Source: Bacillota bacterium
Lineage (GTDB): Bacteria > Bacillota_E > JAJZYS01 > JAJYTV01
Direction of reading: 5' to 3'
DNA length: 64,000 nt
NCBI GenBank assembly: GCA_021845645.1
Contig: JAJZVM010000001.1
Span: 1 to 64,000, forward strand
Under the pieces are notes generated by a model. That model was not told the origin of the DNA. It worked only from the letters and a program-made list of their open reading frames with translations, and ran no database searches. A program made the position numbers and the translations under genes. Shown one piece after another: positions 52,508 through 60,589 of this stretch (positions within the stretch are counted from its first letter, which is position 1; every line of letters starts with the position of its first letter).

Positions 52508-52707
52508 TTCAGTCCGATCTGCGGCCGATCGTAGTTGAGATCCCCGTGCGCAAGCTCCCAGAGGGCCTGCGTCACGGGCTTGGGCCGCCCAGGTTCGTCT
52601 TCGGCTCCCTCGTCGAGCAGTACGCGGGCGCGCTTTGCCACCGCAACGACCAGTGCGTAGCGCGAGTCGATGTAGTGCGTAAGTTGTTCCAGCGACGGCT
52701 GCTGCAC
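52504..52707 (-). CDS. rpoZ: RNA polymerase omega subunit
   Basis: 67 residues; SLEQLTHYIDSRYALVVAVAKRAR is the conserved core that binds beta-prime. GTG 52707 is 7 nt from GGGGAGG and is preferred over GTG 52710. In related genomes gmk lies between remA and rpoZ; here only about 18 bases separate them. Confidence 0.9.
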   Translation of the reverse strand: MQQPSLEQLTHYIDSRYALVVAVAKRARVLLDEGAEDEPGRPKPVTQALWELAHGDLNYDRPQIGLK

Positions 52708-52725
52708 CACGGCACCTCCCCTTTG

Positions 52726-53022
52726 CTAGTCCTGCGGCTCCTCCGCCTCTTCTTCCTCTTCCTCTTCCTCGGATGGCGCGCCGCGCTGCGCCAGACGGTT
52801 CGCGACCGTCTCGGGCTGCACCGCCGAGAGCACGACGTGCTCAGAATCCGTGATGATGACGGCGCGCGTGCGCCGCCCGTACGTGGCGTCGATCAGCGTC
52901 GACCGGTCCCTCGCCTCGGAGATGATGCGCTTGATCGGTGCCGACTCCGGGCTGACGATCGCGATGATTCGGTTGGCCGACACGATGTTGCCGAAGCCGA
53001 TGTTGACCAGCTTGATCTCCAG
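52726..53022 (-). CDS. remA: RemA-type DNA-binding regulator (DUF370) with acidic tail
   Basis: 98 residues. The DUF370 core [20 protein letters not shown] and [20 protein letters not shown] is nearly identical to Bacillus RemA, an activator of biofilm matrix and osmoprotection genes that forms rings and wraps DNA. Homology starts at a CTG (53022) with GGAGGAG 7 nt upstream, giving [12 protein letters not shown] 53037 is the alternative. After the usual C-terminus ([13 protein letters not shown]) comes an extra tail with eight or more consecutive Glu ([14 protein letters not shown]). A strong promoter lies upstream and the large conserved cluster follows. Confidence 0.92.
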   Translation of the reverse strand: MEIKLVNIGFGNIVSANRIIAIVSPESAPIKRIISEARDRSTLIDATYGRRTRAVIITDSEHVVLSAVQPETVANRLAQRGAPSEEEEEEEEAEEPQD

Positions 53023-53106
53023 GGCGATCTCCTCCAAGCAGGCGGTTCTCGGACCGGCTAAACTCGCCCAGGCGCCTTCGCACGCGTCGAGGCTCGCTGT
53101 TTCTTC

Positions 53107-53135
53107 AAAATAGGTGATCGCTACGGCCTTGTCAA
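53107..53135 (-). promoter_or_regulatory. Sigma-A promoter of the remA cluster
   Basis: Minus strand TTGACA (53130-53135) and TATTTT (53107-53112) with 17-nt spacing. The -35 box overlaps the last codons of the upstream aminotransferase gene, so the promoter can drive remA through at least coaBC independently of it. Confidence 0.8.
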
Positions 53136-54307
53136 CGCAGGAACGGCGACGGCGCGAGCTCCCGAAGGCGCGTGAGCACCCGCTCGATGTCATTCTCCGA
53201 CACCGTGAGGCACAGGCGCACATACCCCTGGCCGTGCCGGCCATAGCCCGATCCCGGAACGACCACGACCCCCGCCTCCAGCAGCTGCGACGCAAACGTC
53301 TGGTCGTCGCCGCCCGGCGCCTTGGCCCAGACATAGAACGTGGCCTTGGGCAGCGGCACATCCCAGCCGAGGCTCCGCAGACCGAGACAGAGCTTGTCGC
53401 GCCGCGCGCGGTACACCTCGTTCATGCGGCGGAAGAACGTTTCCGGATCCTGTTCGAGCGCCGCCGCGCCGGCGTACTGGACGGCATTCCACTGCCCCGA
53501 GTCGGAGTTGTTCTTCATCCTGCCGAGCGCTGCGATGGCCCCTGCGTTCCCCACCGCGGCGCCGAGACGGAATCCAGTCATGTTGAAGGGCTTGGAGAGC
53601 GAGTAGAACTCGATCGCCACATCCTTGGCGCCGGGAACCTCGAGGACGCTCGGAGCCGGCTCGCCCTCCAGCGTCATCTCCACGTAGGCGGCATCGCTGA
53701 CCAAGAGGATGTCGTGCTGGCGGCACAGCGCCACCGCCTCGGCGAGGAAGGCGCGATCCGCGACGGCGCCCGTGGGATTGTTCGGGTAGTTGATGAAGAG
53801 CAGCTTCGCGCGACGCAGCACGTCCTCGGGAATCGCCTTGAGGTCTGGCAGGAAGCCGCGCTCCTCCGTGAGCGGCAGCGGGTACACCTCACCGCCGGCA
53901 AGGCCCGTGTGGGCGTGGTACACGGGGTAGGAAGGGTCCGGCGAGAGGACGACGTCACCCGGCTCGACGTATGCCCAGATCAGATGCGCAAGGCCCTCCT
54001 TGGAGCCGATCACGGTCAGGACCTCGCGGTCCGGATCGAGCGCGACGCCGAAGCGGCGGCCATAGTAGGCGGCGACCGCCGTGCGGAATGCGGGGAGGCC
54101 GTCATAGCGCGGATAGCGGTGGTTCGCAGGTCGTGCCGCTTCACGCTGCACGGTCTCGACCACGACCGGCGGGGCCGGCAGGTCCGGGTCGCCGATGCCG
54201 AGCGAGATCACTTCGATGCCGCGCGCCTCGACCGCCCTGCGCCGCTCGTCGAGGGCAGCAAAGAGGTAGGGGGGCAGGGTGTCCATGCGCGATGCGAGCT
54301 TCACCAT
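53132..54307 (-). CDS. PLP aminotransferase, probable LL-diaminopimelate aminotransferase
   Basis: 391-residue fold-type I aminotransferase. Features: [60 protein letters not shown] Lys in [16 protein letters not shown] and [15 protein letters not shown]. The last matches the SGxFxAxQ region of DapL-type enzymes. The gene overlaps dapF by 7 nt, and DapL makes the LL-diaminopimelate that DapF epimerises, so the pathway context fits. Other class I aminotransferases (aspartate, alanine) cannot be excluded from sequence alone. Confidence 0.82.
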   Translation of the reverse strand: MVKLASRMDTLPPYLFAALDERRRAVEARGIEVISLGIGDPDLPAPPVVVETVQREAARPANHRYPRYDGLPAFRTAVAAYYGRRFGVALDPDREVLTVIGSKEGLAHLIWAYVEPGDVVLSPDPSYPVYHAHTGLAGGEVYPLPLTEERGFLPDLKAIPEDVLRRAKLLFINYPNNPTGAVADRAFLAEAVALCRQHDILLVSDAAYVEMTLEGEPAPSVLEVPGAKDVAIEFYSLSKPFNMTGFRLGAAVGNAGAIAALGRMKNNSDSGQWNAVQYAGAAALEQDPETFFRRMNEVYRARRDKLCLGLRSLGWDVPLPKATFYVWAKAPGGDDQTFASQLLEAGVVVVPGSGYGRHGQGYVRLCLTVSENDIERVLTRLRELAPSPFLR

Positions 54308-55167
54308 GGTTCAGCATCCTTTCCTGCGGGCCACCAGGCAATGCCCTGAAAGCTGAAGGAAGCGGGACCGGTCATGAAGACGTGGTCGTCCTCCTCGGCC
54401 CAGTCGATGTGCAGAACGCCCCCTGCCAGTTCCACGTCGGCGCTGCGGGCACAGCGTCCCGTCCAGGCCGCCGCGACCAGTGTCGCACATGCGCCGGTGC
54501 CGCACGCCTGGGTCCGGCCTGAGCCGCGCTCCCAGACCTCCATGGCCAGGCGGTCGCGATCCAGCACCCGCACGAACTCGACGTTCGTGCGCCGGGGAGC
54601 GAACTCGGCGTGCTCTAGCGCCGGACCCAGGGAGCAAGCCAGGGTCTCGAGGTTCAGATCAGGCCTCGGGAAACAGACGAGATGCGGGTTGCCCATGGAG
54701 ACGCCGCAGCAGACCAGGGACTCGCCACCAGTCTCGATCGGCGCGTCCCGCATGACCCCCTCGCCGCGCCAGCCGATCTCGTCCCGCTCGAAGCGGGGCC
54801 TGCCCATGTCGACGCGCACCTGTCCGTCCGCCAGCACCTCGCCGCGGATCACTCCCGCGCGCGTGCGCACCGTGAGGGCGGCGGGCGCATACCCGCGTCC
54901 ATGACCGTAGCGCATGAGGCAGCGCACGCCGTTGCCGCACATCTCGCCCTCGGAGCCGTCGGCGTTGAAGATCCGCATGGCGAGGTGGGCCTCGCCGTCT
55001 CCATGCTGGATGAGGATGACGCCGTCGCTGCCGATGCCGCGATGGCGATCGGATACCGCCCTGGCGAAATCCCCGAAGGCGATCTCCCCCAGTTCGGGAT
55101 GCGCCAGCAGGTCCAGGTAGACGTAGTCGTTGCCGAGGCCGTGCATCTTCAGGAACGGGACTTCCAC
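54301..55167 (-). CDS. dapF: Diaminopimelate epimerase
   Basis: 288 residues. LKMHGLGNDYVYLD opens the fold; the two catalytic Cys are in GEMCGNGVRC and ACGTGACAT. Converts LL- to meso-diaminopimelate for peptidoglycan and lysine. GTG 55167 has GGAGG 7 nt upstream and lies inside the end of the P-ATPase gene (19-nt overlap). Confidence 0.95.
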   Translation of the reverse strand: MEVPFLKMHGLGNDYVYLDLLAHPELGEIAFGDFARAVSDRHRGIGSDGVILIQHGDGEAHLAMRIFNADGSEGEMCGNGVRCLMRYGHGRGYAPAALTVRTRAGVIRGEVLADGQVRVDMGRPRFERDEIGWRGEGVMRDAPIETGGESLVCCGVSMGNPHLVCFPRPDLNLETLACSLGPALEHAEFAPRRTNVEFVRVLDRDRLAMEVWERGSGRTQACGTGACATLVAAAWTGRCARSADVELAGGVLHIDWAEEDDHVFMTGPASFSFQGIAWWPAGKDAEPW

Positions 55168-57848
55168 ACGGCAGCCTCCCAGGTCGAGCGTGCGCGCCTG
55201 CGGCGCAGCAGGCGCCGTCGCACCGCTATACCGAATGATCCCAGCCCTGAGACTGCCACTACGGCCAGCCAGTTCGCAAGATCCAGAGGCACGGTGCGGA
55301 ATGTCTGTGCGGCCCAAGGCGGGTAGATCGCCGCCAGCAGCAGACCGATGGACGTCAGCACGGCGGCCAGCAGGTACGGGTTCGACGTCAAGCCCATCTC
55401 GACGATGGAGCGCGTCTCGGAGCGGCAGTCGAAGGAATGGAACAGCTGGCTCATCACGAGTGTCGCGAAGGTCAAGGTGCGCGCGAGCGGCAGCCCGGTC
55501 CCCACCGCCAGCGCTACGACGAACATGCCGAGGGTGGAGAATCCGATCAATGTGCCCCTGCTGATGATGCGCCAGCCGAGGCGGCGCGCGAACACCCCCT
55601 CTTCCGGCGGCCGCGGCGGACGATGCAGGACGTCGAGTTCCACCGGCTCGAGGCCCAGCGCGAGGGCCGGCAGGCCATCGGTCGCGAGGTTCACCCAAAG
55701 GATCTGGATGGGAAGGAGCGGCAGGGCCAGGCCTGATATCGCCGCGCCGAACATCACGAGCACCTCGCCGACGTTGCAGGCCAGGAGATAGCGCACGAAC
55801 TTGCGCACGTTGTCGTAGATGCCGCGCCCTTCCTCGACCGCCGCGACGATCGTCGCGAAGTTGTCGTCCGCCAGCACCATGTCCGCGGCTTCCTTCGTCA
55901 CGTCGCAGCCGGCCACGCCCATCGCCACGCCGATGTCGGCCGCGCGCAGGGCAGGCGCGTCATTGAGTCCGTCGCCGGTCATCGCGACGATCTCCCCGTT
56001 GGCGGAGAGCGCCTCCACAAGACGCAGCTTGAACTGCGGCGACACGCGGGCGTAGACCGTCGTCGTCTGGGCGAGCCGCCGGAGGTCCAGGTCCGACAGC
56101 TGCTCGACATCGACACCGCGCGCGACGTGCTCGCCCGCACGCAAGATGCCGAGTTCCCGCGCGATCGCCTCGGCTGTCGCAGGGTGGTCACCCGTCACCA
56201 TGACGGTGCGGATGCCCGCCCGTCTGCAGGTGCGCACAGCCTCGCGCACCTCCGCCCGCGGCGGGTCGTAGAGCCCTACCATGCCGAGAAACGTCAATCC
56301 CTGCTGCTCGCTGGGCCGCGCGACCTCGCGCGCCGCGACCGCCAGGGTGCGCAGGCTCTCCTCGCCAAGCCCAGCGGTACGCGCCAGCCACTCGCTCCTG
56401 CGCTCCGGCGTCAGGGTGATGTCCCTACCTCCGACCCGCTCGGTCGCACACATGCGCAGAACGGCCTCAGGCGCCCCCTTCGTCACCTGCAGGAGGCCTG
56501 CGCCGCTGCGCACGACAACCGTCATCCTCTGCGCCTCCGACGAGAACGGCACCTCCAGGAGGCGGGGCCGCTCACGCAACAGGCGGGACACGTCGATGTC
56601 CGCCTTCCTGGCGGCGACGATCAGCGCCACCTCCAGCGGGTCGCCCTCCGGGCGCGCGCGGTGGTGGTCGAGGTGCAGTTCGGCGTTCTGGCAGAGCGCC
56701 AGTGCTTCCAGGACGGGCCGTGCGTCGTCACCGTGCCGTTCCCCTGCCGTGCGCACGACACGGCCCGTGAGGTCGTAGCCGTCACCCGTCAACCGGTACT
56801 CTCCGTCGGCGGTGATCAGCCTGCGCACCGTCATCTCGTTGCGCGTCAGGGTACCCGTCTTGTCGGAACATACGACCGTGGCCGAGCCGAGCGTCTCCAC
56901 CGCAGGCAGATGGCGCACCAGCGCGTTGCGTCTCAGCATGCGCTGCACGCCCACCGCAAGGGCGATCGTGACGATGGCCGGCAAGCCCTCTGGAATGGCC
57001 GCGACGGCGAGGCTCACCCCGGCGAGGAACATGCGCAAGAGGCTCTCCCCCCGCAGCACTCCCGCCACCACCACCACCGCCGCGATGGCGAGGCAGGACC
57101 AGACAAGCACCCGGCCGAGCCCCTCCAGCCTCTGCTGCAGTGGCGTCGGTTCCGTCTTCTGTTCGCTCAGGAGTTGCGCGATGCCGCCCATGGCGGTCGC
57201 CGATGCGGTCGCCGTGACGAGGCCGAGTCCCCGTCCGCGCACCACCGTGGTACCTGCGAAGACCATGTTCCTGCGCTCGCCGATCGGCGCGCGCGCGTCG
57301 CCGAGCCAGTCCGCGGACTTCAGCACAGGTACCGATTCGCCGGTCAGCAGGGACTCCTCCACGGCGAGCTCGGTCACCTGCAGCAGCCGTGCGTCGGCAG
57401 CGGGCTTGTCTCCCGCTTCGAGCAGCAGAAGGTCGCCTGGGACGACCTCGGCCGCCGGGATCCGGTGCTCCTCCCCGTCGCGCCGTACCCTGGCCGTGGG
57501 CGCGGACATCTCCTTGAGCGCCTCGAGGGATCTCTCCGCCCTAAACTCCTGCAAGGCTCCGAGCACCGCATTGACGACGACGATCAGCAGGATCGTGACG
57601 GCATCGCCGACCTCGCCGAGAAAGAACGAGATCCCCGTCGCCCCGAGCAGCACGAGCACCATGAAGTCCTGGAACTGTCCGAGGAAGACGCTCAGGAGAT
57701 TGCGCGGGCGGGCATGCGGCAGTTCGTTCGGTCCGTAGCGGGCCAATCTGTGGGCGGCTTCGCGAGCAGTGAGCCCTGTGGCGGGGTCGCTGGCGAGCTG
57801 CCTGGCCACGTCCGCCACCGGCAATCCATGCGCTTCCACCTGGTGCAT
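55149..57848 (-). CDS. P-type cation-transporting ATPase, calcium (P2A) type
   Basis: 899 residues with about ten helices. Order of motifs: VEESLLTGESVPV (actuator), AVAAIPEGLPAIV (helix 4 ion site, PEGLP), CSDKTGTLTRNEM (phosphorylated Asp), TGDGLNDAPALRAADIGVAMG, and NLATDGLPALALG (helix 6 ion site). PEGLP and NxATD are the calcium-pump signatures; the Bacillus relative YloB is a spore-phase calcium ATPase. ATG 57848 follows AGAAGGGGAG. No metal-responsive leader was recognised in the 300 bases upstream. Confidence 0.93.
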   Translation of the reverse strand: MHQVEAHGLPVADVARQLASDPATGLTAREAAHRLARYGPNELPHARPRNLLSVFLGQFQDFMVLVLLGATGISFFLGEVGDAVTILLIVVVNAVLGALQEFRAERSLEALKEMSAPTARVRRDGEEHRIPAAEVVPGDLLLLEAGDKPAADARLLQVTELAVEESLLTGESVPVLKSADWLGDARAPIGERRNMVFAGTTVVRGRGLGLVTATASATAMGGIAQLLSEQKTEPTPLQQRLEGLGRVLVWSCLAIAAVVVVAGVLRGESLLRMFLAGVSLAVAAIPEGLPAIVTIALAVGVQRMLRRNALVRHLPAVETLGSATVVCSDKTGTLTRNEMTVRRLITADGEYRLTGDGYDLTGRVVRTAGERHGDDARPVLEALALCQNAELHLDHHRARPEGDPLEVALIVAARKADIDVSRLLRERPRLLEVPFSSEAQRMTVVVRSGAGLLQVTKGAPEAVLRMCATERVGGRDITLTPERRSEWLARTAGLGEESLRTLAVAAREVARPSEQQGLTFLGMVGLYDPPRAEVREAVRTCRRAGIRTVMVTGDHPATAEAIARELGILRAGEHVARGVDVEQLSDLDLRRLAQTTTVYARVSPQFKLRLVEALSANGEIVAMTGDGLNDAPALRAADIGVAMGVAGCDVTKEAADMVLADDNFATIVAAVEEGRGIYDNVRKFVRYLLACNVGEVLVMFGAAISGLALPLLPIQILWVNLATDGLPALALGLEPVELDVLHRPPRPPEEGVFARRLGWRIISRGTLIGFSTLGMFVVALAVGTGLPLARTLTFATLVMSQLFHSFDCRSETRSIVEMGLTSNPYLLAAVLTSIGLLLAAIYPPWAAQTFRTVPLDLANWLAVVAVSGLGSFGIAVRRRLLRRRRARSTWEAAVWKSRS

Positions 57849-57971
57849 ACGCTCTCCCCTTCTTGTACTGGGAAGAGCCTATGCTGGGGTCACACGGCAT
57901 AGGTCCGGCCCGCCGGACCACCTGGTGCCGCGCCCGCCATGCCCCTCAGCGCCGCTGGCCCGGCTACCTGT

Positions 57972-58008
57972 AAACGACAAAACGCCTCGTCTGCGAGGCG
58001 TCGTTTAG
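57972..58008. terminator. Hairpin upstream of the cyclase region
   Basis: AACGCCTCG pairs with CGAGGCGT over a 3-4 nt loop, flanked by AAACGACAA and CGTTT which partly pair. It could end plus- or minus-strand transcripts; no gene directly feeds it from the left (the P-ATPase runs leftwards), so its role is unclear. Confidence 0.4.
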
Positions 58009-58025
58009 AACCATCTTCGCATCGG

Positions 58026-58101
58026 CCACGCCCGCGACCGGCGGCAAGGGCGGCCGGTGGGCCGAGCAAAGCGGTCCCTTGCCACAAGGAAGCGGGCGTG
58101 G
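58026..58101 (+). repeat. Unrecognised structured element, copy 1 (before the diguanylate cyclase)
   Basis: 76 bases closed by a perfect 10-bp stem (CCACGCCCGC at 58026-58035 with GCGGGCGTGG at 58092-58101). Inside are blocks shared with copy 2: CGCGACCGGCG, GGCGGCC, and GAGCAAAGCGGTCCC then TTGCCACA. The cyclase gene begins 45-70 nt downstream. It does not fit any riboswitch core that I know. Confidence 0.6.
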
Positions 58102-58170
58102 CAGTGGTGAATACACCCACCGCTTCCTGATCGCAATTGGGGCGGGGTGCGCACAGTTATGAGGGATTCC

Positions 58171-58908
58171 ATGCAACTTTCACATTGGGGGTTTTCGCCC
58201 AATCGCCGCCAGGCCCCATCTCTCTGGTGGGTCGCACGGCCGCTGGCCATCGTATACGTTGCCTTGGCTGCCCTAATTGGTGTCTGGGGCAGTGGTACGT
58301 CATGGCAGGATCTCGCGCGCACCCTGGTTCTCGAAGTCGTTCTGCTGGCACTGGTTCTCTGGGCCGCTCACCATCTGGTCGCCACGCGCGTGCTCAACCC
58401 GTTACGGCACAGGGTTCAAGTGGACGAATTGACGGGTCTGCTACGCGCCGGAGAGTTTTGGGCGCGGGCAGAGGTCCAACTCGATGCCGCCTACCGTATC
58501 GGCGAGGTCGCCTCGTTCCTGTTTATTGACCTTGATAACTTCAAGCAGGTGAACGACACGCAGGGACATCTCACGGGAGACGCAGTTCTGCGAGAGATGG
58601 GCCGCCTGCTGCGCCAGCACGTTCGCGCGGAAGATATCGTTGGTAGGTTGGGCGGCGAAGAGTTCGGCTGGCTTCTGCCGGGTGCAGCGCCCGATGCGGC
58701 TCGGCATGCCGCCGAGCGGCTTCTCGCCGCCTGCAGGTCCGCCGAAGTGGAAGGTGTTCGTGGCTTCACCTTTTCGGCCGGCGTGGCGTCGGTCACAGGT
58801 ACGGAACCCAACCCTCTCAGCGCATGGGATCTCGCGCGCGAGGCGGACCGGGCGCAATATCGAGCTAAGGGTTCGGGTAAGGGCAGGGTCACACTTGCTT
58901 CGACCTAG
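58171..58908 (+). CDS. Membrane-bound diguanylate cyclase (GGDEF domain)
   Basis: 245 residues from ATG 58171 (GAGGG 6 nt upstream; ATG 58159 and GTG 58147 also possible). Two membrane helices near the N-terminus (LAIVYVALAALIGVWG, TLVLEVVLLALVLWAAHHLV) precede a complete GGDEF domain: VDELTGLLRAGEFW, FLFIDLDNFKQVNDTQGH, RLGGEEFGW, with the inhibitory site RAED placed exactly five residues before GGEEF. It should make cyclic di-GMP and be product-inhibited. No sensor domain other than the membrane part. Flanked on both sides by the element described here. Confidence 0.93.
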   Translation: MQLSHWGFSPNRRQAPSLWWVARPLAIVYVALAALIGVWGSGTSWQDLARTLVLEVVLLALVLWAAHHLVATRVLNPLRHRVQVDELTGLLRAGEFWARAEVQLDAAYRIGEVASFLFIDLDNFKQVNDTQGHLTGDAVLREMGRLLRQHVRAEDIVGRLGGEEFGWLLPGAAPDAARHAAERLLAACRSAEVEGVRGFTFSAGVASVTGTEPNPLSAWDLAREADRAQYRAKGSGKGRVTLAST

Positions 58909-58973
58909 CCCCAGTTGCCCCCCGTAAGGCTGGACATTGCATGTTCCTCTATGGAACTTGGCTTCGCTGCCAG

Positions 58974-59070
58974 CACGCCCGCGACCGGCGCCAATGGCGG
59001 CCAGAGGGGCCTCGGGTGCATGCCCCTCCCGAGCGAAGCGGTCCCTTGCCACATCGGGGAGCGGGTGTGG
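58974..59070 (+). repeat. Unrecognised structured element, copy 2 (after the diguanylate cyclase)
   Basis: Same design as copy 1: CACGCCCGC (58974-58982) pairs with GCGGGTGTG (59061-59069), where a G-C pair of copy 1 has become G-U on the plus strand (it would be A-C on the minus strand). The shared blocks are kept, and the segment between GGCGGCC and GAGCGAAGC is longer and forms a hairpin (GAGGGGC with GCCCCTC). From the cyclase stop to 59167 nothing else is visible. Confidence 0.6.
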
Positions 59071-59167
59071 TCATTAAGAGTTCCCTCCATGGAGCGTTGG
59101 GTCGGCGCCCAAGCGGTCCGCGTCAAGATCCGTATCCGCTTCGAGGCGAAGTCCATCGCTGCCTTGA

Positions 59168-59826
59168 TCACCGTTCAGGCCTACCTGTGCGTGGCGCATG
59201 CCCGGAGCGCTGAATGCCAGCAAGAACATCATGTTCTGTAAGGGTCCAGCAGCAGTTCGACCGGCGGCAGACCACGGAGAAGGATCCATAGTCCAAGTCG
59301 CCAATGGCGAGCCATGTTTCCGGAGGCAGCTCCAGCATCGTCGCGACCGTGGCGACAGCGGTATTGAGGTGCGTCACCACAACGATGCTTGGGCACCGCT
59401 GCTTGAGAGCGCTTCACCGATGGCCGCTTGGGCCCTACGAGCCACGGCTTGCAACCCCTCGCGCTCGCCATGCGCTTCGAGAACATCGCCTTTGGACCAC
59501 CGATCATGCTCCTTAGGAAACCTGAGTCTGACTTCCCCTCTCGACAATCCAGACCATGCACCGAGATCCTCTTCCCGCAGTCGCCTGTCGACTGTTAGCG
59601 GCAACCCGCAGCGGCGTCCAATGGCGACGGCCGTGTCGCGGGCGCGGAGCAAGTCGCTGCTCACAAGCTGGTCGGGAATGAGCTTGGCCACCTCCGCCGC
59701 CACGTGCTCGGCATCTCCGATGCCTTCTGCACTAAGGGGCACATCCAGTTGGCCGATGAATCGGTCCTGGCCAGACCACGTGCTCCTTCCGTGCCTGACC
59801 AAGATCACACATTCAGGGCCGTGCAC
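59168..59826 (-). pseudogene. Histidine phosphatase (phosphoglycerate mutase-like) gene with a frameshift
   Basis: The first part (from ATG 59826) has the phosphohistidine motif ILVRHGRSTWSGQDRF and QLVSSDLLRARDTA, and stops at 59374 in AIGEALSSSGAQ. The second half continues in another frame: KQRCPSIVVVTHLNTAVATV with the second catalytic His, LAIGDLDYGSFSVV, ending at 59168. The shift falls near CTCTC (about 59400), where removal of two bases restores one protein of about 215 residues. Single mutation, so recent decay or a sequencing error. Confidence 0.82.
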
Positions 59827-60586
59827 TTAGACCTCCGGCCACGTCGAACGCGCTGCCCGTGATATAGGCCGAGAGCGGCGACAAAAGCAACGCGACCAAC
59901 GGCGCGACTTCCTCGGGCTGGCCGAACCGAGCGAGGGCGATGCCCCTACGTTCGGCCTCCTGCTTCGCCCAGTCGGCATACGGCATGGCGGACCCGGTCC
60001 GCTCGAATCGGACGCGTTGGCGATCCGTCTCGATCGCTCCGATGTTCACCGTGTTCACGCGGATCCCCTCGGGCGCGAGTTCCGTGGCCAGCAGGTACGC
60101 GACACGGCTCACCGCGGCTCGCGCCGCACTTACCGCCGCCTGTTCGCGGTCCGGCACGTTGGCCGTGACGCCGTTGACGATGACGACACGGCCGGCGTCG
60201 GATCGCCGCAGGGCGGGAGCGGCCCCTTGGACCAGATTCAGGACACCAAAGAGCTTCATTTCGTACTGCGCCAGCCACTCGCCGGCCGGAGTCTCGAGCA
60301 CCCTGCCGGGGATCCCGAACCCCGCATTCGCCACGACGCCATCCAGGCGACCGAATCGATCTAGGGCCTCCGCTAGGACCGTATGCATGCCTGCCGCATC
60401 GCGTACGTCGCACTCCTGCAGGGCGAGCCGTGAACGCAGCGGTGGCTCGAGCCCGGCCCATGCCCCTTCAAGCGCGGCTAGGTCACGGGCGCAGGTTCCC
60501 ACGGAGGCGCCCTCTTCCAGCAGGGTGCCGACAACGGCCCGACCGATACCGCGACTTCCGCCAGTGACGTAGAACGCGCCCTGCAA
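59813..60586 (-). CDS. Short-chain dehydrogenase/reductase lacking the catalytic Tyr and Lys
   Basis: 257-residue Rossmann protein. The cofactor motif [12 protein letters not shown] and VANAGFGIPG are normal, and the C-terminal LLSPLSAYITGSAFDVAGG is typical. The YxxxK site reads AAVSAARAAV: Val in place of Tyr and Arg in place of Lys. It may be a non-reducing paralogue, a binding protein, or in decay. It overlaps the phosphatase gene by 14 nt and follows the ATP-grasp pseudogene by 3 nt; together they look like a small former operon. Confidence 0.85.
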   Translation of the reverse strand: MQGAFYVTGGSRGIGRAVVGTLLEEGASVGTCARDLAALEGAWAGLEPPLRSRLALQECDVRDAAGMHTVLAEALDRFGRLDGVVANAGFGIPGRVLETPAGEWLAQYEMKLFGVLNLVQGAAPALRRSDAGRVVIVNGVTANVPDREQAAVSAARAAVSRVAYLLATELAPEGIRVNTVNIGAIETDRQRVRFERTGSAMPYADWAKQEAERRGIALARFGQPEEVAPLVALLLSPLSAYITGSAFDVAGGLSARP

Positions 60587-60589
60587 GCC

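Noticed and set aside
58026..59070. Identification of the duplicated element as a cyclic di-GMP (GEMM) riboswitch
   Set aside because: Tempting next to a cyclase, but I could not place the GEMM-I conserved core on either strand.
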